Shown here: positions 11,850-23,854 of the stretch, one piece after another
How the letters are laid out: each line of letters begins with the position of its first letter
Numbering within the stretch: position 1 is the stretch's first letter
Made by a program: the position numbers and the translations under genes
Origin: Notospermus geniculatus
Taxonomy: Eukaryota > Nemertea > Pilidiophora > Heteronemertea > Lineidae
Direction of reading: 5' to 3'
Assembly: GCA_002633025.1 (NCBI GenBank)
Contig: NMRB01000054.1
Location: 361,222 to 425,221, forward strand
DNA length: 64,000 nt
The notes under the pieces: generated by a model
What the model saw: only the letters and a program-made list of their open reading frames with translations
What the model was told of the DNA's origin: nothing
Database searches by the model: none

Positions 11850-13563
11850 TTAACTGGGGTAGTAAATGATCGCAAAAGGTATCACTGCTCTTCCATTCGA
11901 GATAGTAATCTCAACATAAATCAGATTACCACCGTCAGAGGCACTGATAAGCTTCCTCCTGCTGATGAAGCTGGATAACCCCAACCTCGGTTCAAAGACA
12001 ACCGTTTGCGGCTGTGTGAACGAGGTTACATGTGTCTCTAAAGGAAATGCACTATTGGCAAGACAGTTGGTTACCCTGACAGCTTTGATGGCGAAAGTTT
12101 GTTGCTGTTGACAGACCACCATCAAGATCTGATCGTTGGCATTCCACTCCCGTGAGCACTTAGATTTTCGGTACAAATGTCGGTCAAATACTCCTCCTTT
12201 CTGCACTCTGAAGTCCAGCTTTTTGACGAAAAGGTAGAGCTGACCAGTAAACGAGAGGACAAGGACGTCTTGATTCTTGAGAAAGTAAGTATATGACGAT
12301 GTAGCGCTTCGTATGACGCGGAGATTTCGTAATATAAATTTCGGGTCGTTGTCAAACGTCCACTCGGCGTCATAGATGCTCATCCGTCCACCACGACACG
12401 TAAATAAACCGATACCTGGTGCGAATGTGGGGTAAATATCCATTTTGCGTGAGCACGGGTCATTTCTAGCCAAAACGATATCCTTAAGTGAAATACTTTC
12501 GTTCCGAATATCGTGAACTCTAAAACCAGATAACTGATTTTGTACCTTATATTGAGCAGGGCGGAAAAATAACAAGCAACATTTCTTATAGATCTTATAG
12601 ATAATGTCATACCCCGGTTCCATGATGAATTTCGAGCTGAACTCTCTCTTGTAGAATCTCCGACTTTCATCCAACTTGTAACCGAAGGTTCTAATATAAG
12701 GGTCGAATTCTCTTTTTCGTTTAAATATAACAATAAGATCACTGTATGTATCAACGATCACCTCATCGCTACGGCCGTACTGACGTTTAATCACCGATGC
12801 TGGTGGTTTGAACAATATTTTCGTGTTCCCGGGATTTGTTAGTTTATTGTGCAGTACATATCGCATTCTGGAAGGGGGCTTTGGGACAAAACAGAGAACT
12901 CGAGGCAATGAGATTTTTCGGGTAAAAATTAAGCTCGACAGATATTTCATACCCCATTTTCCCTCATACCCGCATCTGTTCGTTGTAAATGTGTGGAGGG
13001 GAGGGCATTAAGCTATGACATTCTATGACATTGGCTCTTAATCCGTTCACCATCATTTTGAGTGAAGTTGAAACCGGAGATATAAAATTTCACTGACCTC
13101 GCTGACTTTACTGCCGTTAGAGGCCGCCTGTTAGCGTTTTAGAACTTCACAAAAGTGGTAGTGGCCTCTAACGGCAGTAAAATCTCCAATTGCTCCAGTT
13201 CGCAGTGTTCTAGAAATGAGCACTCACAGTAATTCTTAAATTAACAAATCATTTTTTAACTCATTACAAACAAAAACCTAAACCAACCTTACATCTAAAC
13301 ATACGGCAGCCCATCCCGAACACCGCATCACTCTTCTCCATGCATGCTCCTCTCTTTTGACTCAGTTGGCAGACAAAGTCGCCACGACCCAAACGGACCA
13401 GGTTAAATGTGGTACATGGCTTTATCAATACACACATCACCGCACAGCCGAGGTAGGAAACTGTTGTGTGATTGTACAAATCTGGTCTGAGGATGACCCT
13501 ATCGTCAACAAGCTTGATGAAGGAAGATGATCGCTGCACGCGGAACGGGCTTCCATGGACCAT
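11850..13563 (-). CDS. PAN/Apple-domain protein, copy A (two exons seen, 5' end missing)
   Basis: The upstream exon (about 13563-13290) encodes a PAN/Apple-like module with the pattern CAVMC...CTTFN...FVCQLS and further cysteines, so it is probably extracellular. The downstream exon is a 366-codon ORF ending at 11850, and the frame is open back to an acceptor (AACAG) at 12976. I do not recognise the 366-residue part; it is rich in hydrophobic beta-type segments with few cysteines. The join is uncertain: the best PAN donor (AGAT|GTAAGG) is phase 1, while the 12975 acceptor would need phase 2. No signal-peptide exon was found. The intervening 300 bases hold a MITE. Copy B at 23939-25652 is about 95% identical in protein, with no stop codons. 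The two exons may belong to one secreted protein or to two genes. Confidence 0.55.
13103..13187. repeat. ACTTTACTGCCGTTAGAGGC MITE, short copy
   Basis: Inverted ends GACTTTACTGCCGTTAGAGG and the reverse complement around a short core. It sits between the PAN exon and the 366-codon exon. The matching site in unit 2 is 25197-25280. Longer relatives are at 17087-17233 and 39682-39871. Confidence 0.75.
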
Positions 13564-14904
13564 CTTAGGAGAGGTTTGTGATCAACTCAACAAAAACAGA
13601 GCTTTCGGAGCGTAGTTCAGTGCAAGTGTACTACGGATACCACACAGTTACTTCGTGTGTTAACGTGACGTTTTCTCCCTTCCCACCTTGATAAGACTGG
13701 TCTCCTGTCCATATAGCCTGTGGTAACAGCGAGGCTGGACTGATGCTATGTCGAAACAAAAATGGCAGCCATACATTCGTCACTTGAGAAGTTCAACGAG
13801 CTTTTATAGCGTGACTAACCCTTCATCAGCTAAGGCAACATGCTTCAACTCATTCTTTTATGTGTAGCAACACTCCCAACAGCTAATTGGTAACTTCATT
13901 CAAATAGATATATATGCATATTCGACGTTGCCTAAAGGCCAAAGGTTACAGGCCCGTTTCCACGTGAGCGTTTCACGCAGCGTGATGCGTCAAATCTTTT
14001 GTTAATATTTTCCGCCGCTCTGCTTCCAAACAATGGGCGAAGCGTCAATAAAACGCGGCGTAAAACGCTCATGTGGAAACGGGCCTTTAGTCGGCCGTCG
14101 CAAGATTCAAAACCTAAAACGCATACTGTTGGGCCGTTAAGTCGTCTTTTTCCGATCAAAATCGTAGAATAATCGAGATGGTCGTTGACGATACACAGAA
14201 CAGTGAAGACGTTTGAAGACCAGGTTCGTCCAACACCAGCCACTCACAGCTCCAGACGACGTCTGTCGTCCAAGAATACGTCAGTTCATTGACCTGCATA
14301 GCTTCCATACTTGTTGCTTCCTATTTCGTGGTCGAAAGGTCAACATGGTAAAAACCTTCTTCAGAAGGGAACTGCTCGTGGCACCAGCTCCATGCGTTGA
14401 AGTGTTGCAAACCGGTTCGAAATAACCTGTTCATAGACTGCAATTATTGACCGATCTCCAAGTATAAACGTTCTCAAACGGCAATGGCCCGTTTTGGAGA
14501 GAGTGATGGACGAACTCCCGAAAGAAGCCTTTGAGGTGGACTCTTCAAGGTGTATATCGATCAAAGTTCAATCTATACAGAGTTCATCTCCACAGCAAAC
14601 GTTTGGTGACGTCAGTTGTAAGCTTTGTGAACCTTCTTTGTTTTGATTGAAATGAAATACATTGATTGGATAGAATAAGACAAAAGCAAGAGTTACAAGG
14701 TCGGGGAACAATATACTAACTGTCGCCTTTGTTGTCATTTGGTGGTGATAATGACTGAAGCCGCGCTGATCGATTAGGCCTAATCTGCCAGAGGCAAATT
14801 AATTAATCGCTGAAAACAGAATAAGAAACTGTTAAAATTTTACGAATCCTGATCTACAGCGCTGGCTAAATGGCGTAAAGTAGAGAATTTTCAAACTTTG
14901 TCGT
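13564..14904. other. Non-genic stretch upstream of PAN copy A
   Basis: Should contain the missing 5' exon and promoter of the PAN gene, but I could not identify a signal-peptide exon. A hairpin based on CCCGTTTCCACGTGAGCG lies at about 13952-14087. The empty sites of two unit-2 insertions are at 13814-13818 and 14115-14116. Confidence 0.4.
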
Positions 14905-15240
14905 CCTCAGCTGTGACACGAGATCATCCTGGTGACTGCAGCGCCGCCCAACGTCTTCCTCAGCTACGACTCGAGATCATCCTGACGACTCCAGCGCCGC
15001 CCAACGTCGTCCTCAGCTGCGACACGAGATCACCCTGACGACTCCAGCGCCACCCAACGTCTTTCTCAGCTGCGACACGAGATCACCCTGACGACCCCAG
15101 CGCCACCCAACGTCTTCTTCAGCTGTGACATGAGATCATCCTGACGACTACACCGCCGCCCAACGTCTTCCTCATCTTATCTCGTGTCACAGCTGAGGAA
15201 GACGTTGGGCGGCGCTGGAGAGTCGTCAGGATGATCTCGT
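14905..15240. repeat. 53-bp minisatellite, 5 direct copies plus 1 inverted
   Basis: The unit begins TCAGCTGNGACACGAGATCA and ends GCCCAACGTCNTCC. Five direct copies run to about 15176, followed by one copy in the opposite orientation (15177-15240), so the cluster can fold into a long cruciform. A further inverted partial copy follows the ATTCT repeat at about 15334-15380. Unit 2 has seven direct copies. Confidence 0.85.
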
Positions 15241-15309
15241 AAACACCTGTGACCAGTAAATATATTTTCTGTCAACCTCATAATAACCTGTAATGGTTTT
15301 TTGAGAGAG

Positions 15310-15334
15310 AATAAAATTCTATTCTATTCTATTC
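15310..15334 (+). repeat. AATAAA plus (ATTCT)n tail
   Basis: GAATAAAATTCTATTCT-type sequence: a polyadenylation-like AATAAA followed by ATTCT repeats, as seen at the 3' ends of some retroposons. Unit 2 has a longer version at about 28355-28396. No upstream reverse-transcriptase coding sequence is present. Confidence 0.45.
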
Positions 15335-15746
15335 TCGTGTCGTAGCTGAGGAAGACGTTGGCGGCGCTGCAATCGTCAGGAGTCACAACTAAGGAAGACA
15401 TAGTTTGAAAACTCGTACTTTTTACTTCATTTAGTCAGCGCTAAAGCCTTAATTTCACTGCTAGTGTTTTACTCAGGGCGCTTTCACACACACGTCAACA
15501 ACTGATGACGTGTGTGAAAGCAGCCTGGAGTAACGACAGACTGCCACATCGCTCTGCTCACTTCTTCAAGTTGCTGCTATAGATGTACTGGACCACTCGG
15601 CAGATTTTCGACTGTCCCCCAGAAAAAGTTTGTGCGCGTCATTAGGCCTAGGCCTATAAACGAGATAGCTCTATCATATTTAGATAAAACATGTTATCTA
15701 TCGATATACATGTGTATCTTTCTTTCGAGTAAAAACTAACCTGGAA

Positions 15747-16022
15747 CAGGGGCGGATCCAGGATTTTGGAATACGGGGGGCCGGTCACCTTCAGCCACAA
15801 TCTGACGACAGAGTCGCAAGGCGCGAAGCCAAGACGGAGGGTCTGGGGGGCCTCCCCAGAATTTTGAAGTTCTAGATGCGCTTAGATATGATTTCCAAGC
15901 ATCTGGGGGTCATGATTTCCTTATCTGTTTGCTTATTTTTCGGAGATATTGACGCATTTTTTGTTGGTCTTCCAAATACGGGGGGCCGCGGCCCCCTCGG
16001 CCCCCCTCTGGATCCGCGCCTG
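15747..16022. mobile_element. CAGGGGCGGATCC-family MITE with TGGAA duplication
   Basis: A 276-bp element with ends CAGGGGCGGATCCAGG and CTGGATCCGCGCCTG, flanked by TGGAA at 15742-15746 and 16023-16027. Unit 2 lacks the element and has a single TGGAA at 28800-28804, so the insertion happened in one copy only. There is no transposase. The interior is rich in GGGGGCC runs. Confidence 0.85.
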
Positions 16023-16425
16023 TGGAAAAAGTTTGTAAACATAGGTACACTTTTAATCTTGCATGTCTATAGTAGCGCCACGGGAGTGGAGCGGCAAAGA
16101 AGCTGTTAGCATTATATATTTCACGGATGCTTTGTTTTATAAGTCATGCTATCAGTACCGTCCCTTGCGATAAATGATTCAATGGTTGAACTAGTTTGGT
16201 TTTTTTACACGCGATGAGAATGCTTGAGAGATTTGGTTTCGACATGGTTGCTTTGGTTACAGGTGAACAGTAAATAAACAACTGGTTTACCCGTTATTTA
16301 CGTATTGCAGCATAAAAGCACTTGTGTTTTTCATTTTATTGACCGGCATTAAAACTTGGTGGGAAAGCGACTGGCAGGTTATCCCTGCAGCTCTACAGTT
16401 GCGGGTGAAGTTTTACGCCTTCCTT
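16023..16425. other. Non-genic spacer
   Basis: No exon supported. It is colinear with unit 2 (28800-29202). Confidence 0.4.
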
Positions 16426-16805
16426 AGGGAGACATCCGAAAGATATTGCCCGGCGGGCAGTATTTGTTTTTGTTTTGGTTAGCGTAGTGTCACCGTTGAT
16501 TAACAGACGGCGCTGTGCGTTATGGCACAGGCCCCTGGAGAGTTATCTGAGTTCAGAACACGTATCTAACCAAACGTGTCTAAAAACATAACACGTATCT
16601 AAAAGCACACCCCGAGCTCACGAATTCGTGAGCTCGGGGTATGTTTTTTACAAACTAGCGTTTTTTGGTTAGATACGCGCTCTAAACTCACTGATAACTC
16701 TCCAGGGGCCTGTGCCATAACGCACAGCGCCGTCTGTTAATCAACGGTGACACTACGCTAATTAAAAAAAGTGCCCGCCAGGCAATATCTTTCGGATGTC
16801 TCCCT
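16426..16805. repeat. Long palindrome with about 190-bp arms
   Basis: The left arm starts AGGGAGACATCCGAAAGATA and the right arm ends with the reverse complement. The centre is the perfect palindrome GAGCTCACGAATTCGTGAGC at about 16615-16634. Arms are nearly identical, so the element is young or kept homogeneous. The centre and most of one arm are deleted in unit 2. Confidence 0.85.
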
Positions 16806-17086
16806 TTAACGCACACCAACGTTCACACCAAAATCAGATACCAGTGCGTTTCGCAGTGCGGTTCCCGCGGAAGCCAATGGGTTCAACGCTTTTTCAATGC
16901 TGCTTTCACACAGAAATCGTGCGGCATGCGGGTTCTCTACTTTAGGCCAACAGGTGGCAGCACGGTCAGAGTTGTTCGAAGTTGTTTGAAGTAACACCCG
17001 GAACGACTCGTGGCCGCTGTGGATTTGATGATCCCTAATAAATCTATCCAATCAACATGAGAGGAAGTGAGAACCACGTGATCAAA

Positions 17087-17233
17087 GTAATCAGTCAGCG
17101 GTCCCAGAACGTCACAGAATTGACGTCACCATGGATGATGTTGTGGCGTGCACTTCTCTGTGACGTCAAATTTTGTAAACGTTCTAGGCCCGCTAACTGG
17201 TGGTGCCCTCTAACGGCAGTAAAGTCTCCCACT
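17087..17233. repeat. ACTTTACTGCCGTTAGAGGC MITE, one end
   Basis: Shares the internal stretches GGCGTGCACTTCTCTGTGACG and the end CCTCTAACGGCAGTAAAGTC with the full-length copy at 39682-39871. The left terminus is missing or decayed. Confidence 0.65.
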
Positions 17234-18097
17234 GTCTCGTTTCCAGCCAATGAGATAGTCTAACGCCTTACGCTGTGCACGCCGAGTCTAAAAATTGCAT
17301 ATGCATGCACTTATGTATGAGTATGTCGACATAAAGACACAATTAAAATTCATATTCACAATATGCGAGTCGATCTCGGCCCCGCATCGATCAGAGATTG
17401 GTGTAGACCATTTGACAGACTTTCACCTGCCACCGAGTCGGTAGGCTGTGCGCGGTCTACTCTGGCTTACCGTATTTCGTGGTTGTGTTGACTAAAATTT
17501 CGTCAATAATTCAACTGCTTCCAGACGCAAATTTCATTTTTTACTCGGACCCAGACATTTGTCGATCTAAATTGCGTGGAATTTTGTTGTGTAACGCTCG
17601 CTGAATGAGTGAAGGTTTACACATGAGAACGATTGAGAAGCCAAGATCCTAAACTTGACGAACCTAAGGATCATCATTGTCTAACAGCCTCAAATTATCA
17701 ACCAGCTTCCTGAAGCTGGCTTTTCTGGAGCTATTCAACGAGTTACGCTAAAAAAGAAGAAGACTGTGAAATTCAGCGCTCCGACGGGGGTCTTCTTGGA
17801 CTGCTGGAGTCACGGACGATGTTAAACTTGACTCAGAACTCTCTCAAAGAATCAAGTAGGGGTTTCAGAGCTCTTTGCTTTCTGAAAGCGACATTCAACG
17901 ATACTTCAGGTCATCTTCACCTACCCTGCGGACTATTGTGTGCAGTCAATGCTCTTATTCAATCACACTTCACTCATTTCGAAAAAGTAGCCCGTGTGTC
18001 GTCATTCTGAGCCAAACTCGGGACCCGTTTGGTGCCACTGAGAATACTCCTTATCGTCAGTCACTCGAAGGATTTTTTTGCACTCAGTGAACTCCGA
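17234..18097. other. Upstream region of CAP exon 1, copy A
   Basis: Intergenic, likely promoter-bearing. Colinear with 29736-30593 in unit 2. No exon seen. Confidence 0.4.
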
Positions 18098-18105
18098 ATA
18101 TATAC
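18098..18105 (+). promoter_or_regulatory. TATA-like box before CAP exon 1, copy A
   Basis: ATATATAC 41 bases before the ATG at 18146. Identical sequence and spacing in unit 2 (30594). The position would give a very short 5' UTR, so this is tentative. Confidence 0.3.
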
Positions 18106-18145
18106 TCATTACTTTCTGACATTCATTATACATAATTCGCTCATC

Positions 18146-18301
18146 ATGACAAGTTACAACATCTGGTTTCTCGTCCCCTTGATATTGGCTCTGGTTCTCT
18201 GTTACTGTCATGGACAACTGACCGCCGAACAGAAGAAAGGGATGGTAACAAGACACAATGACTTTCGTAGGAAGCAGAAAGCAGCCGACATGAACGAACT
18301 G
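18146..18301 (+). CDS. CAP-domain gene, duplicated alternative first exon (copy A)
   Basis: 52 codons from ATG to the donor CTG|GTAAGT (phase 0). It encodes a signal peptide with hydrophobic core LVPLILALVLCYC, then the first helix of a CAP domain with the RHNDFR motif. It differs from copy B (30642-30797) by one silent base. The next matching exon (34686, phase 0) is 16.4 kb downstream, past unit 2, so this exon can work only if transcription crosses the second unit or if it has a partner not seen here. It may be an alternative first exon or a dead fragment of the duplication. Confidence 0.65.
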
Positions 18302-18313
18302 GTAAGTGCGCTG

Positions 18314-18500
18314 TTGGTGCCCAGATAGCCTAGTGGTTATCAAGTCCGCTGAGCAAGCGGCAAGTCCCCCCGGTCCGAATCCCTCGTCATTGGCTGATTG
18401 ATGATCACCTCAGCAAAGGATCAACATTAATACCCCTGTCCTCTCCATGTCACAGAGATGTCCAATCAGATGGCATATCGTCACTTCATAAACTACTGAT
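18314..18500 (+). repeat. tRNA-derived SINE, copy A
   Basis: Just inside the intron after CAP exon 1: a TAGCCTAGTGGTTATCAAG stretch like a pol III A box and, 35 bases on, CCGAATCCC like a decayed B box. The unit-2 copy keeps GGGTTCGAATCCC. The cloverleaf is not fully paired and a non-tRNA body follows. Confidence 0.6.
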
Positions 18501-19094
18501 GCCCACCTGGCGGGCGAGAAGGGAAACGTGAAAACGGAAGTCAGTCTCCAGAATTTCAGATGCGCGCGCGCCCAGCCGTTGCCATGTCTGTCTTCTCGTG
18601 CCCACCTCGGCTCTTCTCTCACTTCACGTGACGTTCAATACCAGCACGTACTCAACGTCAGTTTTTGCAACAAGTGTCATCCGATGGGAAGTGCCGTTGT
18701 TCAACAGATTTGTTTCCGACAGCGACAACAAACTCATCCGAGAAAAATATTGATTTGACGAAAATATGATACGTAAAGTACACGTATATTCCTGTACCAC
18801 ATGTAAAATTCAGCCACATATACCAACCACAATAGAACTTCAATTTCTAACACAGCTTTTTTAAAGAGGAAATGACTTGATCGGCGTGAAACAGGATGTT
18901 TGCTCATCAAATCTATTCCGTATTGGTCATAATAGGTGGATATAAAGTTAAAAAGTTAAGTTTGGGTTTATAGTCCGATATCAACAACGGTAGAGGTGTC
19001 ATCCGACTTTACACTTTAACCCCAGTCTATCCTCAAACCTTTCAGTAGAACTCTGATTAGCTGCTCATTCAGCGCTACAATCTGAGCATTTCCG
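18501..19094. other. Intronic/intergenic spacer
   Basis: No supported exon; colinear with 31000-31560. Confidence 0.35.
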
Positions 19095-19225
19095 ACCGGT
19101 ACCCATTTAACTGTGGGTGGAAAGAGGCCAGTGAGGACTTGCCCAAAGTCTCATGCCCAGTGGGATTCGAACTCGGGACGCTCTGACCGCTGGTCGGAGA
19201 CCCGAACCACTATACCACAGTGGTN
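19095..19225 (-). repeat. tRNA-derived SINE on minus strand, copy A
   Basis: Read on the minus strand: GTGGTATAGTGGTTCGGG (A-box-like) and GAGTTCGAATCCCACTGGGC (B-box-like), then a body containing GGGCAAGTCCTCACTGGCCT. A second copy is at 31570-31682. A single N at 19225 marks its 5' edge. Confidence 0.65.
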
Positions 19226-20150
19226 TACAAGGATGCGACGCCTTTTGTTTGGGGAACTGGTCAGGGCAGCCGGTGGGACAGGGTTCTAAATCCCCCTGGA
19301 GTAAAAATTCGTTTTGAGGGATTATAATATACTTGGCTATAGAGATGATGACCATTTGAAGATAACCATATAATAGCGGGCTATTGTTTGGCGGACTTGC
19401 ATTCTTAGGACTTTCTCCTCTAGTGGCCTACATCGGGACGTCACGTTCATTTTAATAGTCTTAACCACGTGACGCCCATTGAGGCAGTGACTAGAGTCCA
19501 CATTACGAAAAGGTCTGATAATTTGGTTTTTGTCTGAGGCGGCATTATCCCACGCCGGCTTCATATTTTTTTAAAGTTTACCATTTTACGTGATCGGTTT
19601 ACCTAATGACACCACACCTGTAATCATCCCGTACAAACCCTAAAAGCTTCATAATGATCCCCCACTCAACAGGTCGTGGGTAAATACAGGAAGCTTTCAA
19701 GTATGTGCCTCGGAGTTCTGATTTCACTCTCGAGGGTAAATAAATGACAGTTTTATTGACATCTCGAAAAAAGTGTTTCAAATCGTGAAAAGACCTCTTG
19801 TGAAACTGTGACGCCGTACCGGGCGATGTCCAATTTTCGAACTGAATAATTCAAATGATTGCACCATCATCGTCTGCTTTGTGAGTAACACTGAATGAAT
19901 GCAAATGTTTATGCTGAAGTTTCGATCGCGTTTCCGTTTCGAGTGGGCCTATACATGCATCAGAAGCCATGTGTGCACACATACATGGGCTGCAGCTCTG
20001 ACTGACTAGGCCTAGGAACCCCGTAAGTGGTTAGTAATCCGACATCCGTGAATAATCGATGTAGCAATCAATGAGGGAGGGAAGTTTATTAGAAGGACTC
20101 GGAGAGAGCGCACCTTTATCCTTTAAACTGGGTGTGGTACCTACACATTT
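19226..20150. other. Non-genic spacer
   Basis: No supported exon; colinear with unit 2 (about 31800-32729). Confidence 0.35.
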
Positions 20151-20302
20151 AGGCCAAGCACATTTGTGGCAAAACTCAATGCGGTAGGGGTGTTGTTTTA
20201 AGTCGACTGACCCAACGCTGTCAAGTCGTCGTTCAGCCAGGTCAGTCGATTTTAAAAACACCCCTACCGCATTGAGTTTTGCCGCAAATATGCACTTGGC
20301 CT
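20151..20302. repeat. MITE family with GCACATT...AATGCGG arms, copy 2
   Basis: Arms AGGCCAAGCACATTTGTGGC and the reverse complement with a few changes; core AGTCGACTGACCCAACGCTG shared with 8787-8900 and 32730-32881. Confidence 0.8.
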
Positions 20303-21764
20303 TTCAGACCTATTGACCTGACACAAATTTTGGTAATGATCAAGGACTGCTTCGTCACGAATCTTGCCTTCAAAACCTGAATAACACAACGCATTGAAAT
20401 GCATCTCAAATGCATCTCAAAACGGGAGGGCCCAATTTGAAGTCTTGACCCCGTAGGCCTGTAGTCATCGACCCTTTTTTCAACACATAGAAAAACATTC
20501 TGTCATTGACATTGCCTAATTTACACATGACCCAGAGGCCACGTCTAGTCGTTCTCTATTTGTATCGACAAGGTCTCCTACTTATTTCGAATGTTACCGA
20601 CTTGAACTTTATCCATTCAGTCAGAAGGTTTTCATATTTTCAAAAGGAAAGCAGGAGAAGTTAGGTCAGGTGCCTGTGTTAAAATCTTCTGAGTGTCCAT
20701 ACCTTTCGCTGTGTGTCAAAGATAACCTGCACTTCAGATCAAGTGTGTTGATGGTAGATTTATAAAATGCAATGTCAGGTATGTGGAGTGCATGTTTGGC
20801 CCTCTTGCACGTACAAGAAGAGGGAAATACATTTCTGTCCTCCTTTTACTGAAAAAAAATGTATAATTCTGGCATTTCATCTTGATAATAAGCAAGAAGT
20901 CAATCTCCAGAATTCATAAAATTTCATCTTGAGATTCCTATTGATTTTCTGTCCACGATTTGTGAATCGGTGTAGGCCAATTCATTTTTTACAAGCAATC
21001 CACCAATAATTGCAAATCATCATATCCGAAAAATCCCTCGCACATCCACCGCCCCCTGGTGGCACTACGACCAGGGGACCCTTTTAATTAATCAAGAGAT
21101 GGTGTGACGACGGTTGGTTTGATCAGTAAAATGAGCGAGACTTAATTTTGGGCGACGATTCCTGGTGTGGATGATAAAACACCGAAGAAAATGGAGGTAT
21201 GTCATGTATGAATTGAGGCAATCTAACTCGACTAGGCGTGACTCGGTATACAATCTTCATTCTGAGAAGATAGCTCACGTTTTTTCAGATTCTCAGCCAG
21301 AACAGCAATGACGGTGGAAAACATGTCGAGAAGACGTCAGTCCTTCTCTCAGATGTCTAATCATTCCAGACTTGATTATTGTATTCGATGGTGGCCTATG
21401 GGTTCTGGGACACACCCCTTCCCTTGTTACAACCAGACCTGCCTACCGCTGTCTACTGCCCCCACGAGTGCTTCTTCACCTAATAATAATAACGATTTTT
21501 TGTCCTATAGGTCTACGCTCCTTCTTTCAATCTGTATAAATGGTGTAGGCCTGCCCCCTGGACCACCCCAATAGATTTTTTTAGATAATCTTCTGTATTA
21601 TGGTACCCCCAGGTCTGCTAATTTGCCATAGCTCCTTAATTATAGGCCTACATAACAAAAGGTGACATCAGTCTAACAAGTTAAACGTACTTTCCTTTCA
21701 TTAAAATTAACCGGCTTGGCTTATTTTTCTTCCCTCTCAAACTAATAAGGTTTTCATCAAAGCA
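20303..21764. other. Right end of unit 1
   Basis: No exon recognised. Ends at the duplication junction TTTTCATCA-AAGCA-CGGCCGACTC near 21764. Confidence 0.4.
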
Positions 21765-22510
21765 CGGCCGACTCAGCTCTGTACCTTAGCTTGATGTGTA
21801 TTTAAAGTGAAGGAAGTGAGTGGGATGCGAGCAGTCGTGTGGCGATCTCATCCTAAATACTGTTTTTATCGACGTGTACTAAAAGCGGCGCGGTACACTT
21901 GGCGGCAACACAACAGTTTTTTTGGACCATAGTTGGCGTCGAGTGAGCCGCTTCGCTTGGAATCCTGTGATTGTCACCCATCATTTACAGTGACAAGGTG
22001 ACACTGGTCCATGTTATGAGGCGGACGTCATCAGCAGCCATAGTTTTCGCAAAGCCCCCGAAACGCCAACGCGCCGCGTCTATCCTTTTGTTCGGTGCCT
22101 TCTTCGCGGCATCGGGGGCTTTGCGAAAACTCCCTTTAGGCCTACAGTTTTCGCAAAGCCCCCGAAACGCCAACGCGAACTTCTATTGTTTTGTTCGGTG
22201 CTCTCTTCGTGGCACCGAACAATGGGTTTGGCGTCGCGTTCGCGTTCCGGGGCTTTGCGAAAACTCCCTATTATCGTACGCTCGTTTATTCATTTTACAT
22301 GTATTTGTCAGCCACTTTTCACGACCCATCATTTGTATTAATAGCTGGAAGACTCGCTCACAGCGGCACTGGTGGTATCCATCCAAAATCACCATTCTGA
22401 AAAACCAGGAGATTTAAAGATGTATCCCTGAATGCCATCATGCCGCGCTGTAGGCCTAGGCCTACACCCTGGACGCGAGTGTGGAGAAACAACGAACGCT
22501 TACACAGTAC

Positions 22511-22830
22511 TGGAGAGATTTTGTAACGTTACAAAATCTCACCAATCACTGGAGAGATTTTGTAACGTTACAAAATCTCACCACTCACTGGAGAGATTTT
22601 GTAACGTTACAAAATCTCTCCAGTGATTGGTGAGAGAATCTATAGTATGGTGATAATTTGTAACACATGAAAGTTACACTTTATCGCCAGGAGATTTTTT
22701 GTAACAAACCTAAGTTACAATTTATCTCCACTCCCTGGTAAAAAGGGAAGAGGGCCTAAACGGCAAAAACGTTACAAAATCTCACCACTCACTGGAGAGA
22801 TTTTGTAACGTTACAAAATCTCTCCAGTGA
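22511..22830. repeat. 39-bp palindromic satellite, unit 2 left of gap
   Basis: Identical base for base to 11075-11394, then N. The array resumes beyond the gap at 23855-23907. Confidence 0.85.
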
Positions 22831-23483
22831 NNNNNNNNNNNNNNNNNNNNNNNNNNNNNNNNNNNNNNNNNNNNNNNNNNNNNNNNNNNNNNNNNNNNNN
22901 NNNNNNNNNNNNNNNNNNNNNNNNNNNNNNNNNNNNNNNNNNNNNNNNNNNNNNNNNNNNNNNNNNNNNNNNNNNNNNNNNNNNNNNNNNNNNNNNNNNN
23001 NNNNNNNNNNNNNNNNNNNNNNNNNNNNNNNNNNNNNNNNNNNNNNNNNNNNNNNNNNNNNNNNNNNNNNNNNNNNNNNNNNNNNNNNNNNNNNNNNNNN
23101 NNNNNNNNNNNNNNNNNNNNNNNNNNNNNNNNNNNNNNNNNNNNNNNNNNNNNNNNNNNNNNNNNNNNNNNNNNNNNNNNNNNNNNNNNNNNNNNNNNNN
23201 NNNNNNNNNNNNNNNNNNNNNNNNNNNNNNNNNNNNNNNNNNNNNNNNNNNNNNNNNNNNNNNNNNNNNNNNNNNNNNNNNNNNNNNNNNNNNNNNNNNN
23301 NNNNNNNNNNNNNNNNNNNNNNNNNNNNNNNNNNNNNNNNNNNNNNNNNNNNNNNNNNNNNNNNNNNNNNNNNNNNNNNNNNNNNNNNNNNNNNNNNNNN
23401 NNNNNNNNNNNNNNNNNNNNNNNNNNNNNNNNNNNNNNNNNNNNNNNNNNNNNNNNNNNNNNNNNNNNNNNNNNNNNNNNNNN
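22831..23483. other. Assembly gap (653 N)
   Basis: Run of N in the palindromic satellite of unit 2. Confidence 0.95.
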
Positions 23484-23854
23484 AATAGAAGAATGATATA
23501 CCTACAAAATGACACCAATTGTCTCCTGTTGTCTTGATCAGAACAGCTCGGCAGATGGCCTGGAAACTTTGGTTACCTCCTGTCCCCAGCCTAGTTTCAC
23601 TTAGCCTAGTTCGCTGCATCCTGCATTCAATGGAACATCACGGCAAATTACGACAGAGAAATTGCGAATGCACTCGGACTACCCCTGAACCTTGTCGAAC
23701 TTTCTCTGAGAGAATCTAGTATGGTGATAATTTGTAACACATGAAAGTTACACTTTAATTATCGCCAGGAGATTTTTTATAACAAACCTAAATAAGTTAC
23801 AATTTATTTCCACTCCCTGGTAAAAAGGGAAGAGGGCCTAAACGGCAAAAACGT

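Larger units (their letters stand above)
10329..21764. repeat. Tandem duplication, unit 1
   Basis: Unit 1 (about 11.4 kb) matches unit 2 (21765-34286) in the same order and orientation: hairpin cluster, palindromic satellite and gap, PAN gene, 53-bp minisatellite, long palindrome, CAP exon 1, two SINEs and a MITE. The junction at about 21764 joins the right end (TTTTCATCA) to the left end (CGGCCGACTCAG) in continuous sequence without Ns. Divergence is a few percent with many indels, except in the first 1066 bases, where I see no difference. Confidence 0.85.

Noticed and set aside
18314-18395. Possible tRNA gene (A and B boxes, also at 30810 and on the minus strand at 19095-19225 and 31570-31682)
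   Set aside because: The acceptor and anticodon stems do not pair properly, each is followed by a common non-tRNA body, and there are several copies. This fits SINEs.
22789-23619. Long ORFs across the N gap
   Set aside because: Open only because N codons cannot be stops.
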